From: Sphingomonas sp. PP-CE-1G-424
GTDB lineage: Bacteria > Pseudomonadota > Alphaproteobacteria > Sphingomonadales > Sphingomonadaceae
Assembly (NCBI RefSeq): GCF_004341085.1
Contig: NZ_SLXW01000003.1
Span: forward strand, 124,001-188,000
Length of the DNA stretch: 64,000 bases
Direction of reading: 5' to 3'
Of the stretch, positions 8,483 through 17,154 are shown in pieces (position 1 is the stretch's first letter; each line of letters starts with the position of its first letter). Made by a program: the position numbers and the translations under genes. A model generated the notes under the pieces. It did no database searches. It was not told where the DNA came from and saw nothing but the letters and a program-made list of their open reading frames with translations.

Positions 8483-9643
8483 TCATTGCTTTGCATCATG
8501 TATTTGCTGGATAATTGCCTTCAAACGCACAATGCTATGCTGCCAGGTCCAACGTTCCAATACGGCTTGCCGGGGCCGATATTCTGCGTAGGTTTCGCGC
8601 ATTGTAAGAATTGCATCGGCAAACCCGTTCGTCGAAGCCGTCATGCCGGTCTCGGGCAGAATGAACTGCAATCCGCAGCGTAATTCCGTATTGGCGAGTA
8701 CGGGCAGGCCGGCGAGCATGTATTCGGTGAGGATCGCGGGCGCGCCGTCGTCGATGCCGCAGACCACGCCGAACCTGGCGCGGTTCATCAGGCGGTTGAC
8801 CTCTTCGATAGGCACGCCTGGCGGTCCGACGAACTCGATCGAGAGGTTCTGCTCTTGTGCGCGGTGGCGGAGTGCGTCGGCATCCTCCCCGTAGCCGAAT
8901 ACGCACAGCGCGCGGACGTCGCGCGGGAGTTGCGCGAGCGCATCGAACAGGATGTCGTGGCGCTTATACGGCTGCGCGGCGGCGACGTAGATCAGGTCGA
9001 CGTCCTTGGGCGTGCCGAGCGGACGGAACTGGTCGACCGCCGCGAACTCGGGACCGACCGGCAGGATCGCGGTGCGCATGCCGGGGTGGCGCGCCTCGAC
9101 TTCGTCCGACTGCCACTGCGCGCCGGTGACGACGAGATCGAAATGCTCGCTGACGTCCGGCGGTACGCGCAGCGATGGCGCGTCGATCGAGTTGTAGAGA
9201 ATTATGCTGTTCGCGCAGAGTTCGAGCAGGTCGGGCGCGACACCCAAGCCGAACACCACGAGGATATGCGGCGCGCCGAACGCCTCGACGAACGCATGCA
9301 TTTGCGACGAAGCAAAGGGGGCATGCTCGCCGTCGATCCGGAAAGCGCGGCGCGCCAGAACCGCGTTCTCTCTACGAAATGGAGGCTCGTCCTCGCCGCG
9401 CCAGTGATGCCAGATTTCGGCTTGGTCGACGATGCCGGCGGCGATCAACGCGAGCGGCAGCCGCTCCAGATATCCGCCCGTCACGTCTGTGGGGACGAGA
9501 TCGCCGGTCCATGGCTGACTGACTGGGGCAACTGCGTGTGCCGGCAGCAGGGAGAATGACTGGCGGTCGTGCTCGGCATGCTGGCCATCGACCCAATCGC
9601 TGATGACGACGACCGATCGCCGAGCCGTCAACGGTGCCGCCAT
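8483..9643 (-). CDS. GT4-like glycosyltransferase, first gene of the glycan operon
   Basis: A 386-residue single-domain GT-B glycosyltransferase. The C-terminal donor domain shows LIYVAAAQPYKRHDIL, the loop CVFGYGEDA and the segment GIDDGAPAILTEYMLAGLPV, a family-4 pattern in which Asp replaces the first glutamate of E-x7-E. I place the start at the ATG at 9643 because AGGGGG lies nine bases upstream. A longer in-frame reading to 9706 would run through a strong hairpin and is unlikely. It lies 24 bases upstream of the GT-mutase fusion gene and probably heads the operon. The acceptor and donor sugars are unknown. Confidence 0.8.
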   Translation of the reverse strand: MAAPLTARRSVVVISDWVDGQHAEHDRQSFSLLPAHAVAPVSQPWTGDLVPTDVTGGYLERLPLALIAAGIVDQAEIWHHWRGEDEPPFRRENAVLARRAFRIDGEHAPFASSQMHAFVEAFGAPHILVVFGLGVAPDLLELCANSIILYNSIDAPSLRVPPDVSEHFDLVVTGAQWQSDEVEARHPGMRTAILPVGPEFAAVDQFRPLGTPKDVDLIYVAAAQPYKRHDILFDALAQLPRDVRALCVFGYGEDADALRHRAQEQNLSIEFVGPPGVPIEEVNRLMNRARFGVVCGIDDGAPAILTEYMLAGLPVLANTELRCGLQFILPETGMTASTNGFADAILTMRETYAEYRPRQAVLERWTWQHSIVRLKAIIQQIHDAKQ

Positions 9644-9665
9644 CTGTAATTTCCCCCTCATCGAC

Positions 9666-9699
9666 GTGGTGCCCAGTCCTATCGAAGGCTGGGCACCAC
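9666..9699. terminator. Strong 11-bp hairpin between SDR gene and glycan operon
   Basis: A perfect inverted repeat, GTGGTGCCCAG / CTGGGCACCAC, with a 12-base loop whose ends (CCT/AGG) can extend pairing. On the minus strand it follows the SDR stop by about 33 bases and precedes the first glycosyltransferase start by about 22 bases. There is no T-run, so it could be a Rho-assisted terminator or a 5' leader element controlling the glycan operon. Confidence 0.6.
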
Positions 9700-9732
9700 C
9701 GCGCATTGCAAGACCGTCTGACGTGCCGCCGA

Positions 9733-10518
9733 TCAGTCCTTGGCGCTGCCGGGTTCGGCCATCTTCCGATGCTGTTCGGCGAGTACTGAGCCCGGGATGA
9801 CGTTGGCGAGCACGCCTTGGACCTTCGTCATGAAGCCCGAAAAGACCGACGCCTTCCCGCTCATCAGCGCATCCCAGCCGTCCTTGGCGACGTCGGCCGG
9901 ATCGCGCTTGTTCGGATCGGTGCCGACCGAGGTATAGTTCATGTCGGCACGGTCGAAGAATTCGGTATCGACCGGCCCCGGCATCAACGTCGTCAGCGTG
10001 ACGCCGTCCGCGTCCTTGATCTCGTTGCGCAGTGCCTCGGTGAAGCTGTCGATGAACGCCTTCGAGCCGTTGTAAACCGCCTGGAATGCGCCGGGGATGT
10101 AGCCGGCGACCGACCCGGTCACGAGCACCTTGCCGTCGTTACGCGCGACCATCGCCGGCATAACCTTCTGAAGAAGGTACAGCGTGCCGGTGATGTTGGT
10201 ATCGATCACGTTGCGCCAGTCGTCGACTGTCTGGTCCAGGAAACCGTGGCCGAGACCGTGTCCGGCATTCGCGCACAACACATCGATCTTCCGCCCGTCG
10301 GTCGCGGCGAGAAGGGCATCGACACCCTCGATCGTCGACAGGTCCGCCTCGACCGCGGCGACCTCGGTGCCGAACTGCTTGAAGTCGGCGGCAGCGGACT
10401 GGATCAGCGCTTCATTGGCGACGACGAGGATGTCGTAGCCGTCCTTCGCCGCGAGCGTGGCGAGTTCGAAACCGATGCCCGTCGAGGCCCCGGTGATGAT
10501 CGCGAATTTATCGGCCAT
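9733..10518 (-). CDS. Short-chain dehydrogenase/reductase
   Basis: A 261-residue classical SDR. The cofactor motif is GASTGIG near residues 10-16, followed by CANAGHG and the catalytic YNGSK (Tyr-x3-Lys). ATG at 10518 is chosen over an upstream in-frame TTG because GAGAGGA lies at good spacing. The gene begins 14 bases after the stop of the zinc alcohol dehydrogenase, so it is the last gene of the stress-type operon running from 13953. The substrate is unknown; the neighbours suggest detoxification of carbonyls or alcohols under stress. Confidence 0.85.
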   Translation of the reverse strand: MADKFAIITGASTGIGFELATLAAKDGYDILVVANEALIQSAAADFKQFGTEVAAVEADLSTIEGVDALLAATDGRKIDVLCANAGHGLGHGFLDQTVDDWRNVIDTNITGTLYLLQKVMPAMVARNDGKVLVTGSVAGYIPGAFQAVYNGSKAFIDSFTEALRNEIKDADGVTLTTLMPGPVDTEFFDRADMNYTSVGTDPNKRDPADVAKDGWDALMSGKASVFSGFMTKVQGVLANVIPGSVLAEQHRKMAEPGSAKD

Positions 10519-10532
10519 TGTTTCAGATCCTC

Positions 10533-11711
10533 TCAATTGAAGCCGGGCTTGAGCACGACCTTCGTCACTTCGTTCTGGTTGTTCTTGAACATGTCATAGC
10601 CCTTGGGCGCGTCCTCCAAGTCCATCCGGTGCGAGATCAGGAAGGTCGTGTCGATCTTGCCCTCCATGATCGCGTTGAGCAGCGCGGGCATGTAGTGCTG
10701 AACGTGCGTCTGGCCGGTCTTGAGCGTCAGCCCCTTTTCCATCAGCGCACCGAGCGGGAACTTGTCGATAAACCCGCCATAGACCGCCGGCATCGACACG
10801 CGCCCGCCCTTGCGACACGCGATGATCGCCTGGCGGATCGAGTGCGCACGATCGGTGCCGAGGAAGGTCGACGCCTTGATCTGGTCGATCACGTTGTCGA
10901 CGAAGAAGCCGTGTGCCTCGAGGCCGACGCTGTCGATCACCGCATCGGGGCCGATCCCGCCGGTCATCACCATCAGCGCCTCGTAGACCGCGCTTTCCTC
11001 GTAGTTGATCGTCTCCGCGCCGAACTTCTTCGCCAACTCGATACGATGCGGGAAATGGTCGATCGCGATGACTCGCTCGGCACCCATCAGGAACGCCGAC
11101 TGCACCGCGAACAGCCCGACCGGCCCGCAGCCCCAGACCGCGACGGTGTCGCCGGGCTCGATCTGCGCATTCTCCGCCGCCATCCAGCCGGTCGGCAGGA
11201 TGTCAGATAGGAACAGCACCTTCTCGTCCTCGACGCCGTCGGGAATGACGATCGGCCCGACGTCGCTGAACGGCACGCGGACATATTCCGCCTGACCGCC
11301 CGCATAGCCGCCGGTCATGTGGCTGTAACCGAACAGACCCGACATCGGCTGGCCGTAGAGCTCCTGTGCAATGTCCTGGTTGTCGGCGGGCAGGCCGTTG
11401 TCGCACGCCGAATATTGATGCTTGCCGCAATGATAACAGCTGCCGCACGCGATCGTGAACGGGACGACGACCTTCTGCCCCTTCTTCAGCGTCGACTTGG
11501 CGCCGACCTCGACGACTTCGCCCATGAACTCATGGCCGAGGATGTCGCCAGCCTGCATCGTCGGGATATAGCCGTCGTACAGATGCAGGTCGGAGCCGCA
11601 GATCGCGGTCGCGGTGACCTTGATGATACAGTCGCGCGGATTGACGATCTCGGGATCGTCGACGGTATCGACGCGAACGTCGTGCTTACCGTGCCATGCC
11701 AGAGCGCGCAT
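10533..11711 (-). CDS. Zinc-dependent alcohol dehydrogenase, FDH-like subgroup (copy 1)
   Basis: A 392-residue MDR dehydrogenase with both zinc sites intact. Cys38 and the His60-Glu61 pair (GHE) suit the catalytic zinc; Cys89, Cys92, Cys95 and Cys103 form the structural zinc loop. The NAD-binding motif is [11 protein letters not shown]. The long insertion around residues 105-135 resembles the glutathione-independent formaldehyde dehydrogenase-like subgroup. A second copy with the same layout lies at 21004-22176. The start overlaps the SRPBCC stop by one base (TGATG). Probable role: NAD(P)-dependent oxidation of an alcohol or aldehyde; the substrate is not predictable. Confidence 0.88.
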   Translation of the reverse strand: MRALAWHGKHDVRVDTVDDPEIVNPRDCIIKVTATAICGSDLHLYDGYIPTMQAGDILGHEFMGEVVEVGAKSTLKKGQKVVVPFTIACGSCYHCGKHQYSACDNGLPADNQDIAQELYGQPMSGLFGYSHMTGGYAGGQAEYVRVPFSDVGPIVIPDGVEDEKVLFLSDILPTGWMAAENAQIEPGDTVAVWGCGPVGLFAVQSAFLMGAERVIAIDHFPHRIELAKKFGAETINYEESAVYEALMVMTGGIGPDAVIDSVGLEAHGFFVDNVIDQIKASTFLGTDRAHSIRQAIIACRKGGRVSMPAVYGGFIDKFPLGALMEKGLTLKTGQTHVQHYMPALLNAIMEGKIDTTFLISHRMDLEDAPKGYDMFKNNQNEVTKVVLKPGFN

Positions 11712-12292
11712 CAGGCCATCTCCTCTTCGCGTTGCTTGCGGTTCATCGCCGCGGTCGCAATCTCGCCGGTTTCCATCAATTGCTTGAAGCGACGCAGGTC
11801 GCGCCGTGCCTGGATCGCGGGCTCGCGCTGGAACATCTTGGCGATCAGCTTGCCGATCGCGCCGCCCGGCGGATCATAGGCGATCGTTGCGGTAACGACC
11901 GTGCCGCGTGCACCCGCATCGCGGAACTCGACCCGGCCGCTATTGGCGACGTCGGCACCGGGTTCCGACGCCCAGGCGATGACACAGTCCTGCGTCTCTT
12001 CGGTAACGGCCGCATCCCATTCGACCGTCTTGCCGGTCGGCGCCTTCACCACCCAATGCGACCGCGTGTCGCTCAGGATATCGATCCGTTCGACGTTCTC
12101 CATGAATGTCGGCAGGTTGGCGAAGTCGCGGAAATACGCGAAGACTTCGCCGAACGGCCGGTTGATCGTCACGGCGCGCGCAACGATCGAGCCACCCTTT
12201 CCGTCGGGAATGCCCGACTCCGCGAGGGCATCGCCTTTCTTCCACGTCGTTGGCGGAGCGTCGTCGGTATGAACGGTTTTCTCATCCGTCAT
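11711..12292 (-). CDS. SRPBCC-family protein
   Basis: A 193-residue protein. From about residue 35 it has the pattern of the START/SRPBCC 'polyketide cyclase/dehydrase' fold: [25 protein letters not shown] near the start, a middle [15 protein letters not shown] and a C-terminal helix [10 protein letters not shown]. Such proteins bind small hydrophobic ligands; no catalytic residues can be assigned. In proteobacteria similar genes commonly accompany stress-type zinc alcohol dehydrogenases, as here, where its stop overlaps the dehydrogenase start by one base. The N-terminal 30 residues are charged and probably disordered. Confidence 0.75.
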   Translation of the reverse strand: MTDEKTVHTDDAPPTTWKKGDALAESGIPDGKGGSIVARAVTINRPFGEVFAYFRDFANLPTFMENVERIDILSDTRSHWVVKAPTGKTVEWDAAVTEETQDCVIAWASEPGADVANSGRVEFRDAGARGTVVTATIAYDPPGGAIGKLIAKMFQREPAIQARRDLRRFKQLMETGEIATAAMNRKQREEEMA

Positions 12293-12356
12293 GTCGGTTC
12301 ATCCTGTCCTGTGATCTGGCGCGTGAGGGTGGCTCGTTTGCCCGGTTTACCCCGGC

Positions 12357-12842
12357 TTACATCGCCTTCAGCATCATGATGTGATGCTCGACGACCGGTA
12401 CGATCGCTGCGGCCGTGGTCTTCAGCGCGGGCGCGGTGCCCTCCGTCGCGTATGCCTTCTGCACGGCGAGCGCCTGACCATGCGCTGCCTTCTGCTGCGC
12501 GACATAGGCCGCGTCGCGCGCGGTGCCCTTCTCGGCGCGAAGTTCGGTGACCAGTTCCTGCTGGAGCGGGGAGAGCTTGGGCGGCGCGACCTTGACGCGC
12601 GACTTCATCGCCGCGGCCTTCACGTCGGCGGTGCTCTTGGTATGCTGCGCTACCATCGTCTGCGCAAAATCGCGCAACGCAGGGTTCGGCGTCGTCTCGA
12701 GAACGACCTTGCTCGACGTGATCTCGTACAGATCGCTTGCGCCCGCGGTCGTCACGTATTCGCTCGGCGTCATGACCTGCGCCATCGCAGGGGAGGCCAG
12801 GATCACCGCGCCGAATGCGGCGGATATCATCAGAGTCTTCAT
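12357..12842 (-). CDS. Exported DUF4142 protein
   Basis: A 161-residue protein with a clear Sec signal peptide (about residues 1-21, ending SPAMA) followed by a helical DUF4142 domain: YVTTAGASDLYEI, then FAQTMVAQHTKSTADV and a terminal VEHHIMMLKAM. DUF4142 proteins are predicted four-helix, ferritin-like periplasmic proteins of unknown function, often in stress-induced operons of alphaproteobacteria. The gene lies 22 bases downstream of the exported hydrolase, so the two probably share a transcript. No metal-binding set can be assigned with confidence. Confidence 0.8.
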   Translation of the reverse strand: MKTLMISAAFGAVILASPAMAQVMTPSEYVTTAGASDLYEITSSKVVLETTPNPALRDFAQTMVAQHTKSTADVKAAAMKSRVKVAPPKLSPLQQELVTELRAEKGTARDAAYVAQQKAAHGQALAVQKAYATEGTAPALKTTAAAIVPVVEHHIMMLKAM

Positions 12843-12864
12843 GGGAATTGTCCTTTATGATCGG

Positions 12865-13953
12865 TTAGTTGCGGATGCCGAACGCGGCCTTGAGACGCGC
12901 GATCGCGTATTGGTTGGCGTCGTAGGCGCCGCGAACGACCGCCCCCATGCCGAACATCTCGTGCGTCACGCCGGGGAAGGTGCGCTGCTCGACCTTGTCG
13001 CCCGCCGACTTCATCGCGGCCGCCAAGGTCTCGCCGTCGGAGCGCAGCGGATCGATCTGCGCATTGACGATCGTCGTCGTCGGCAGACCGCGCAGGTTCG
13101 CGCCGACGAGGTTCAGCCGCGGGTCCTGCATGTCCGCCATCGACGACGTGTAGTAATTGCCGAACCACTTGAGCATCGCGGTATTGAGCGGCTTGGCGTT
13201 TGCCGAGTCCGTGCGCGACGGAAGGTCCATGCTGCTGTTCGCGATCGGATAGACCGACAGGATATGCACGGGCGCGGTCAGCTTGTTGTCGCGGGCAAAT
13301 ATTGCCGTCGCGACGGCCAGATTGCCGCCCGCGCTTTCGCCGGCGAGCGCGATCTTGCTGGTATCGCCACCCCAGGACTGCGCGTTCTGCAGGACCCAGC
13401 GATACGCGGCGAAGGCGTCGTCATGCTGTGCTGGGAACTTGAATTCCGGGGCATGGCGGTATTCGACCGACACGACGATCGCATTCAACTGCTTGGAAAG
13501 CAGACGCGGTGCGGCGTCGTACGTGTTGACGTCGGCGATCACCCAGCCGCCGCCATGATAATAGACGATGACCGGCATCGGCGCGCCGGTCGCGGCGGCG
13601 GGTTTGTAGATGCGCGCGAACTGCATCGGATCGCTACCATAGGGCAGGTCCTGCGTCGTGACCGCCGGATCGGGCGCGGTCGACAACCCCTTCTGGCGCA
13701 TCACCGCGTGCGCTGCATCGGCGGCCGATGGCTGGATCCGTGCCTTGACCGGAGTCAGCGTCTCGATCGGTTTGGCACCGAGCATCGGCAACTGATTGAG
13801 GACCGCCTGCATGTCCGAAGCCGCCACTGGTGGTTGCGTCGCGATGCGGGGTGGAATCGGCGGCGGCGGTGCGTTGGTGGACGTGGTGGATTGCGCGATC
13901 GCCGCACCGGATGTCCCGATCAGCGCGGCCGCAACCAGAAGCTTCAACGTCAT
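12865..13953 (-). CDS. Exported alpha/beta hydrolase, hormone-sensitive-lipase type
   Basis: A 362-residue hydrolase with an N-terminal signal peptide (cleavage near residue 20, GAAIA). The oxyanion motif HGGGW is at 133-137 and the nucleophile elbow GESAGG at 205-210 gives Ser207. Aspartate in NAQIDPLRSDGE and histidine in FPGVTHEMF complete the triad. This is the bacterial HSL (family IV) esterase layout, and the protein should act in the periplasm on short-chain esters. It is the first gene of the minus-strand operon, with a putative general-stress promoter 32 bases upstream of its ATG. Confidence 0.85.
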   Translation of the reverse strand: MTLKLLVAAALIGTSGAAIAQSTTSTNAPPPPIPPRIATQPPVAASDMQAVLNQLPMLGAKPIETLTPVKARIQPSAADAAHAVMRQKGLSTAPDPAVTTQDLPYGSDPMQFARIYKPAAATGAPMPVIVYYHGGGWVIADVNTYDAAPRLLSKQLNAIVVSVEYRHAPEFKFPAQHDDAFAAYRWVLQNAQSWGGDTSKIALAGESAGGNLAVATAIFARDNKLTAPVHILSVYPIANSSMDLPSRTDSANAKPLNTAMLKWFGNYYTSSMADMQDPRLNLVGANLRGLPTTTIVNAQIDPLRSDGETLAAAMKSAGDKVEQRTFPGVTHEMFGMGAVVRGAYDANQYAIARLKAAFGIRN

Positions 13954-13984
13954 GATTATTTACCCTGTTTATGGTTGAAACCTC

Positions 13985-14009
13985 AACAGGAGCCTCGGCG
14001 GATCGTTCC
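13985..14009 (-). promoter_or_regulatory. Putative EcfG (general stress sigma) promoter
   Basis: Read on the minus strand the sequence is GGAAC, 16 bases, then TGTT. This fits the alphaproteobacterial general-stress consensus GGAAC-N16/17-CGTT at all but one position. It lies 32 bases upstream of the ATG of the exported hydrolase, a normal distance. Inspection upstream of the second alcohol dehydrogenase and the DUF892 gene found no comparable match. Confidence 0.55.
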
Positions 14010-14188
14010 GCGAATAAGGCCTTAGATTCATCCAACTTAATCGAAGTCAAACAACTAGTTGGCGGCGGCGTGCAACTTTGCCGTGAAGAGGCTTTAAGAG
14101 AAGGACGCAACCGCCGGTCGCTGCTACGGAGATGGGCTGCGCGATCATGTCGGCGCTAGGGCGGCGAGATGCTCAGGAGTTCGGAAGA

Positions 14189-15058
14189 GTGAAACGGAAA
14201 AGGCGGCATCTGGTCTCACTCCCGGTCCTGCTGGCCTGTCTGGGCGGCTGCACGGCGCTGTCGCACGGGTTCCTTAATCCGCAGGGACCGGTCGCCGGGC
14301 ACGAGCGCGACCTGTTCTTCACCGTGTCGATCGTGCTGCTGTTCGTCGCGGGGCCGGTGTTGCTGCTGACGCCGCTTTTCGCGTGGCATTACCGGTTGTC
14401 TAACCGTAGCGACGCGTACCGCCCGAAGTGGAATTTCTCGTGGTGGGTCGAAGCGCTGATCTGGATCCCCCCCGCCGGGATCGTCATCGGGCTCGCCGTG
14501 CTGCTGTGGCACTGGACGAAGATCGACGATCCGTATCGGCGGTTGCCAGGTGCGGCGCCGGTCGAGGTGCAGGCGATCGCACTCGATTGGAAATGGGTGT
14601 TCGTCTATCCTGATCTCGGCGTCGCGGCGGTCGATCGGCTGACCATTCCCGCCGGGCGCCCGGTGCATATCAAACTGACCAGCGGCACGGTGATGCAGTC
14701 GATGCTGATCCCGCAACTCGCCGGGCAGATCTATGCGATGGGCGGGATGACGACCGAGCTGAATATCCAGGCGCACCGGCCGGGGCGGTTCCGTGGCGAG
14801 AACACGCAGTATAACGGCGCCGGCTTCCAGCAGCAGAAGTTCGACGTCGTTGCGGTGTCGTCGGCCGACTATGATCGCTGGGCGGCGGCTGCACGAAGCG
14901 GCAAGCGCACGCTCGATGCGCAGACGTGGCAGCGGCTGTCCGCGCGGTCGATCATCACGCACCCCGTCGAGTTCGCGCATGTCACGCCGAACCTGTTCGA
15001 GCATGTCGTCGCCGCGACCGGCGGCATGACCCATTCTTCTCCGAAAGCCGTTCGATGA
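14189..15058 (+). CDS. cyoA: Quinol oxidase subunit II (CyoA), lipoprotein
   Basis: A 289-residue subunit II of a heme-copper oxidase. The GTG at 14189 is chosen because CAGGAG lies nine bases upstream and it gives a proper lipoprotein signal with lipobox LGGC (Cys21). Two membrane helices follow (about 45-65 and 90-110), then a cupredoxin-like periplasmic domain. The CuA cysteine/histidine ligand set is missing, which marks a quinol rather than a cytochrome c oxidase. It heads cyoABCD, and its stop overlaps the cyoB start (ATGA). Product: part of the proton-pumping bo3-type terminal oxidase in the inner membrane. Confidence 0.9.
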   Translation: MKRKRRHLVSLPVLLACLGGCTALSHGFLNPQGPVAGHERDLFFTVSIVLLFVAGPVLLLTPLFAWHYRLSNRSDAYRPKWNFSWWVEALIWIPPAGIVIGLAVLLWHWTKIDDPYRRLPGAAPVEVQAIALDWKWVFVYPDLGVAAVDRLTIPAGRPVHIKLTSGTVMQSMLIPQLAGQIYAMGGMTTELNIQAHRPGRFRGENTQYNGAGFQQQKFDVVAVSSADYDRWAAAARSGKRTLDAQTWQRLSARSIITHPVEFAHVTPNLFEHVVAATGGMTHSSPKAVR

Positions 15059-17154
15059 CCGTTTCCGTTCCCCTCTGGCCCGCCGTGCTCGGCCGGTTCG
15101 GCTGGCAGGACCTGCCGTTCGTGCGCGCATGGGAGAACCCGACGATCAGCGAGATCATCGGCGCGTTCGCGGGCGCGCTGGTGGTGGTCGGCGCGGTCGT
15201 CGTCGCGGCGCTGCTGACGCGCTATGGCAAGTGGCGCTATCTGTGGACCGAGTGGCTCACCAGCCTCGACCACAAGAAGATCGGCATCATGTATATCGTC
15301 GTCGCGTTCGTGATGCTGTCGCGCGCGTTGGTCGAGGCGGTGCTGATGCGGATGCAGCAGGCGGTGGCGATCGAGAACCCCGGCTTCCTGTCGCCCGATC
15401 ATTTCGGCCAGCTGTTCTCGACGCATGGCTCGATCATGATCTTCTTCATGGCGATTCCGTTCCTGACGGGGATGATCAACTATGTCCTGCCGCTCCAGAT
15501 CGGCGCGCGCGACATGGCGTTTCCCTGGGCCAATTCGATCGCGCTGTGGCTGACGATCGGCGCCGCCGGGCTGATGATGGCGAGCCTCGTCGTCGGCGAA
15601 TTCTCGACCGGCGGATGGAGCGGCTACCCGCCCTATACCGAGCGCGCGTTCAGCCCCGGCGTCGGCGTCGACTATTGGATATGGGCGGTGACATTGGGGT
15701 CGATCGGCTCGACGATGGCGGGGATCAACATCGCCTGTACCGTCTACAAGCTGCGCGCGCCGGGGATGCGTTTCATGCGGATGCAGATGTTTTCGTGGAC
15801 CAGCCTGTGCACGGCGATCCTGATGATCTTCGCGATGCCGCCGCTGACCGTCGCCACGCTGCTGCTCGCGCTCGACCGCTATCTGGGGTTCCATTTCTTC
15901 ACCAACGACTTCGGCGGCAACATGATGAACTATGCCAACATGTTCTGGCTGTTCGGCCATCCCGAGGTCTACATCCTGATCCTGCCCGCGTTCGGGGTGT
16001 ATTCGGAGGTCGTGTCGACCTTCTCGACCAAGGATCTGTACGGCTATACCTCGCTGGTGATCGCGACGATGGCGATCGCGGTGCTGAGCTTCACCGTGTG
16101 GGTCCATCATTTCTTCACGATGGGGCAGTCGGCCAACGTCAACGCGGCATTCGGGATCGCGACGATGACGATCGGCGTGCCGACCGGCGTGAAGATCTAC
16201 GACTGGATCTGGACGATGTTTCGCGGCGAGGTGCGGTTTACCGTCCCGATGCTCTACGCGCTCGCGTTCATGATGACGTTCGTGCTGGGCGGCTTCACCG
16301 GCATCATCCTGGCGATGCCGCCGCTCGATTACCTCGTCCACAACACGCTGTTCCTGGTCGCGCATTTCCACAACATGCTGATCCCGGGTCTGCTCTACGG
16401 GATGCTCGCGGGCTATCATTACTGGTTCCCCAAGGCGTTCGGGTTCCGCCTCGACGAGCGCTGGGGGCGGATCGCGTTCACCTGCTGGGTGGTCGGCTTC
16501 TACCTCGCCTTCTTCCCGCTCTACGTGCTCGGCGCGAGCGGGATGGCGCGGCGGACGCAGGCGATCTTCGAACCGTCGTTCCGGCCGTGGCTGTACGTCG
16601 CGGGCGTCGGCGCGTTCGTCCTGCTGGCAGCACTGACGTCGCTCGGCATCCAGTTGTGGGTGAGCATCCGCGACCGTGCCAAGACGCAGGTCGAAGCCGG
16701 CGACCCGTGGGATGGCCGCGGGCTCGAATGGTCGGTCAGCGCACCGCCGCCCGAATATAATTTTGCGGTCCTGCCGCTGATCGACGGCCGCAACCCGTTC
16801 TACGATCACAAGCATGACGAGGGCCAGCCTGATCCCTACGCCTCACCAGCGTCTTACGAGGACATCGTCGTGCCGAAGGGCAGCGCGACCAGCGTCGTGA
16901 TCGGGATCACCGCCGCGGTCGCCGCGTTCGGGCTGATCTGGGAGATCTGGGGGCTGACCATCGTCGCGCTCCAGGTGATCGTCGCGGCGGTCGTGCTGCG
17001 CAGCTTCGGTCGCGACCAGCATCGCATGATCCCCGCAGCGGAGGTCGCGCGCGAGCACGAGGCCTGGCTCACGCGCGTCTGGGCGACGCCCGCAATTCCG
17101 CGCCAGCTGGAGACCGCCGCGGTCAATCGTGGCCTTGCGGAGATCGTGGCGTGA
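15055..17154 (+). CDS. cyoB: Quinol oxidase subunit I (CyoB)
   Basis: A 699-residue subunit I, the catalytic core that holds heme b, heme o and CuB and reduces O2 to water while pumping protons. Visible motifs: LFSTHGSIMIFF for the low-spin heme ligand, FGHPEVYI with the CuB histidine and cross-linked tyrosine, WVHHFFTMG with the paired CuB histidines, and VAHFHNMLI with the heme ligands. The ATG at 15055 overlaps the cyoA stop; the frame stays open upstream to 14926 but that part lies inside cyoA. Length is slightly above the roughly 660 residues of E. coli CyoB. Confidence 0.95.
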   Translation: MTVSVPLWPAVLGRFGWQDLPFVRAWENPTISEIIGAFAGALVVVGAVVVAALLTRYGKWRYLWTEWLTSLDHKKIGIMYIVVAFVMLSRALVEAVLMRMQQAVAIENPGFLSPDHFGQLFSTHGSIMIFFMAIPFLTGMINYVLPLQIGARDMAFPWANSIALWLTIGAAGLMMASLVVGEFSTGGWSGYPPYTERAFSPGVGVDYWIWAVTLGSIGSTMAGINIACTVYKLRAPGMRFMRMQMFSWTSLCTAILMIFAMPPLTVATLLLALDRYLGFHFFTNDFGGNMMNYANMFWLFGHPEVYILILPAFGVYSEVVSTFSTKDLYGYTSLVIATMAIAVLSFTVWVHHFFTMGQSANVNAAFGIATMTIGVPTGVKIYDWIWTMFRGEVRFTVPMLYALAFMMTFVLGGFTGIILAMPPLDYLVHNTLFLVAHFHNMLIPGLLYGMLAGYHYWFPKAFGFRLDERWGRIAFTCWVVGFYLAFFPLYVLGASGMARRTQAIFEPSFRPWLYVAGVGAFVLLAALTSLGIQLWVSIRDRAKTQVEAGDPWDGRGLEWSVSAPPPEYNFAVLPLIDGRNPFYDHKHDEGQPDPYASPASYEDIVVPKGSATSVVIGITAAVAAFGLIWEIWGLTIVALQVIVAAVVLRSFGRDQHRMIPAAEVAREHEAWLTRVWATPAIPRQLETAAVNRGLAEIVA

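Noticed and set aside
9644..9706. A longer N-terminus for the first glycosyltransferase starting at 9706
   Set aside because: It would be coded by the strong hairpin at 9666-9699, has no ribosome site, and the ATG at 9643 has AGGGGG at good spacing.
14869..16815. A 648-codon open frame on the minus strand opposite cyoB
   Set aside because: It is rich in Arg, His, Asp and Gln with no hydrophobic core. It is the antisense frame kept open by the high GC third positions of cyoB, and cyoB is unambiguous.
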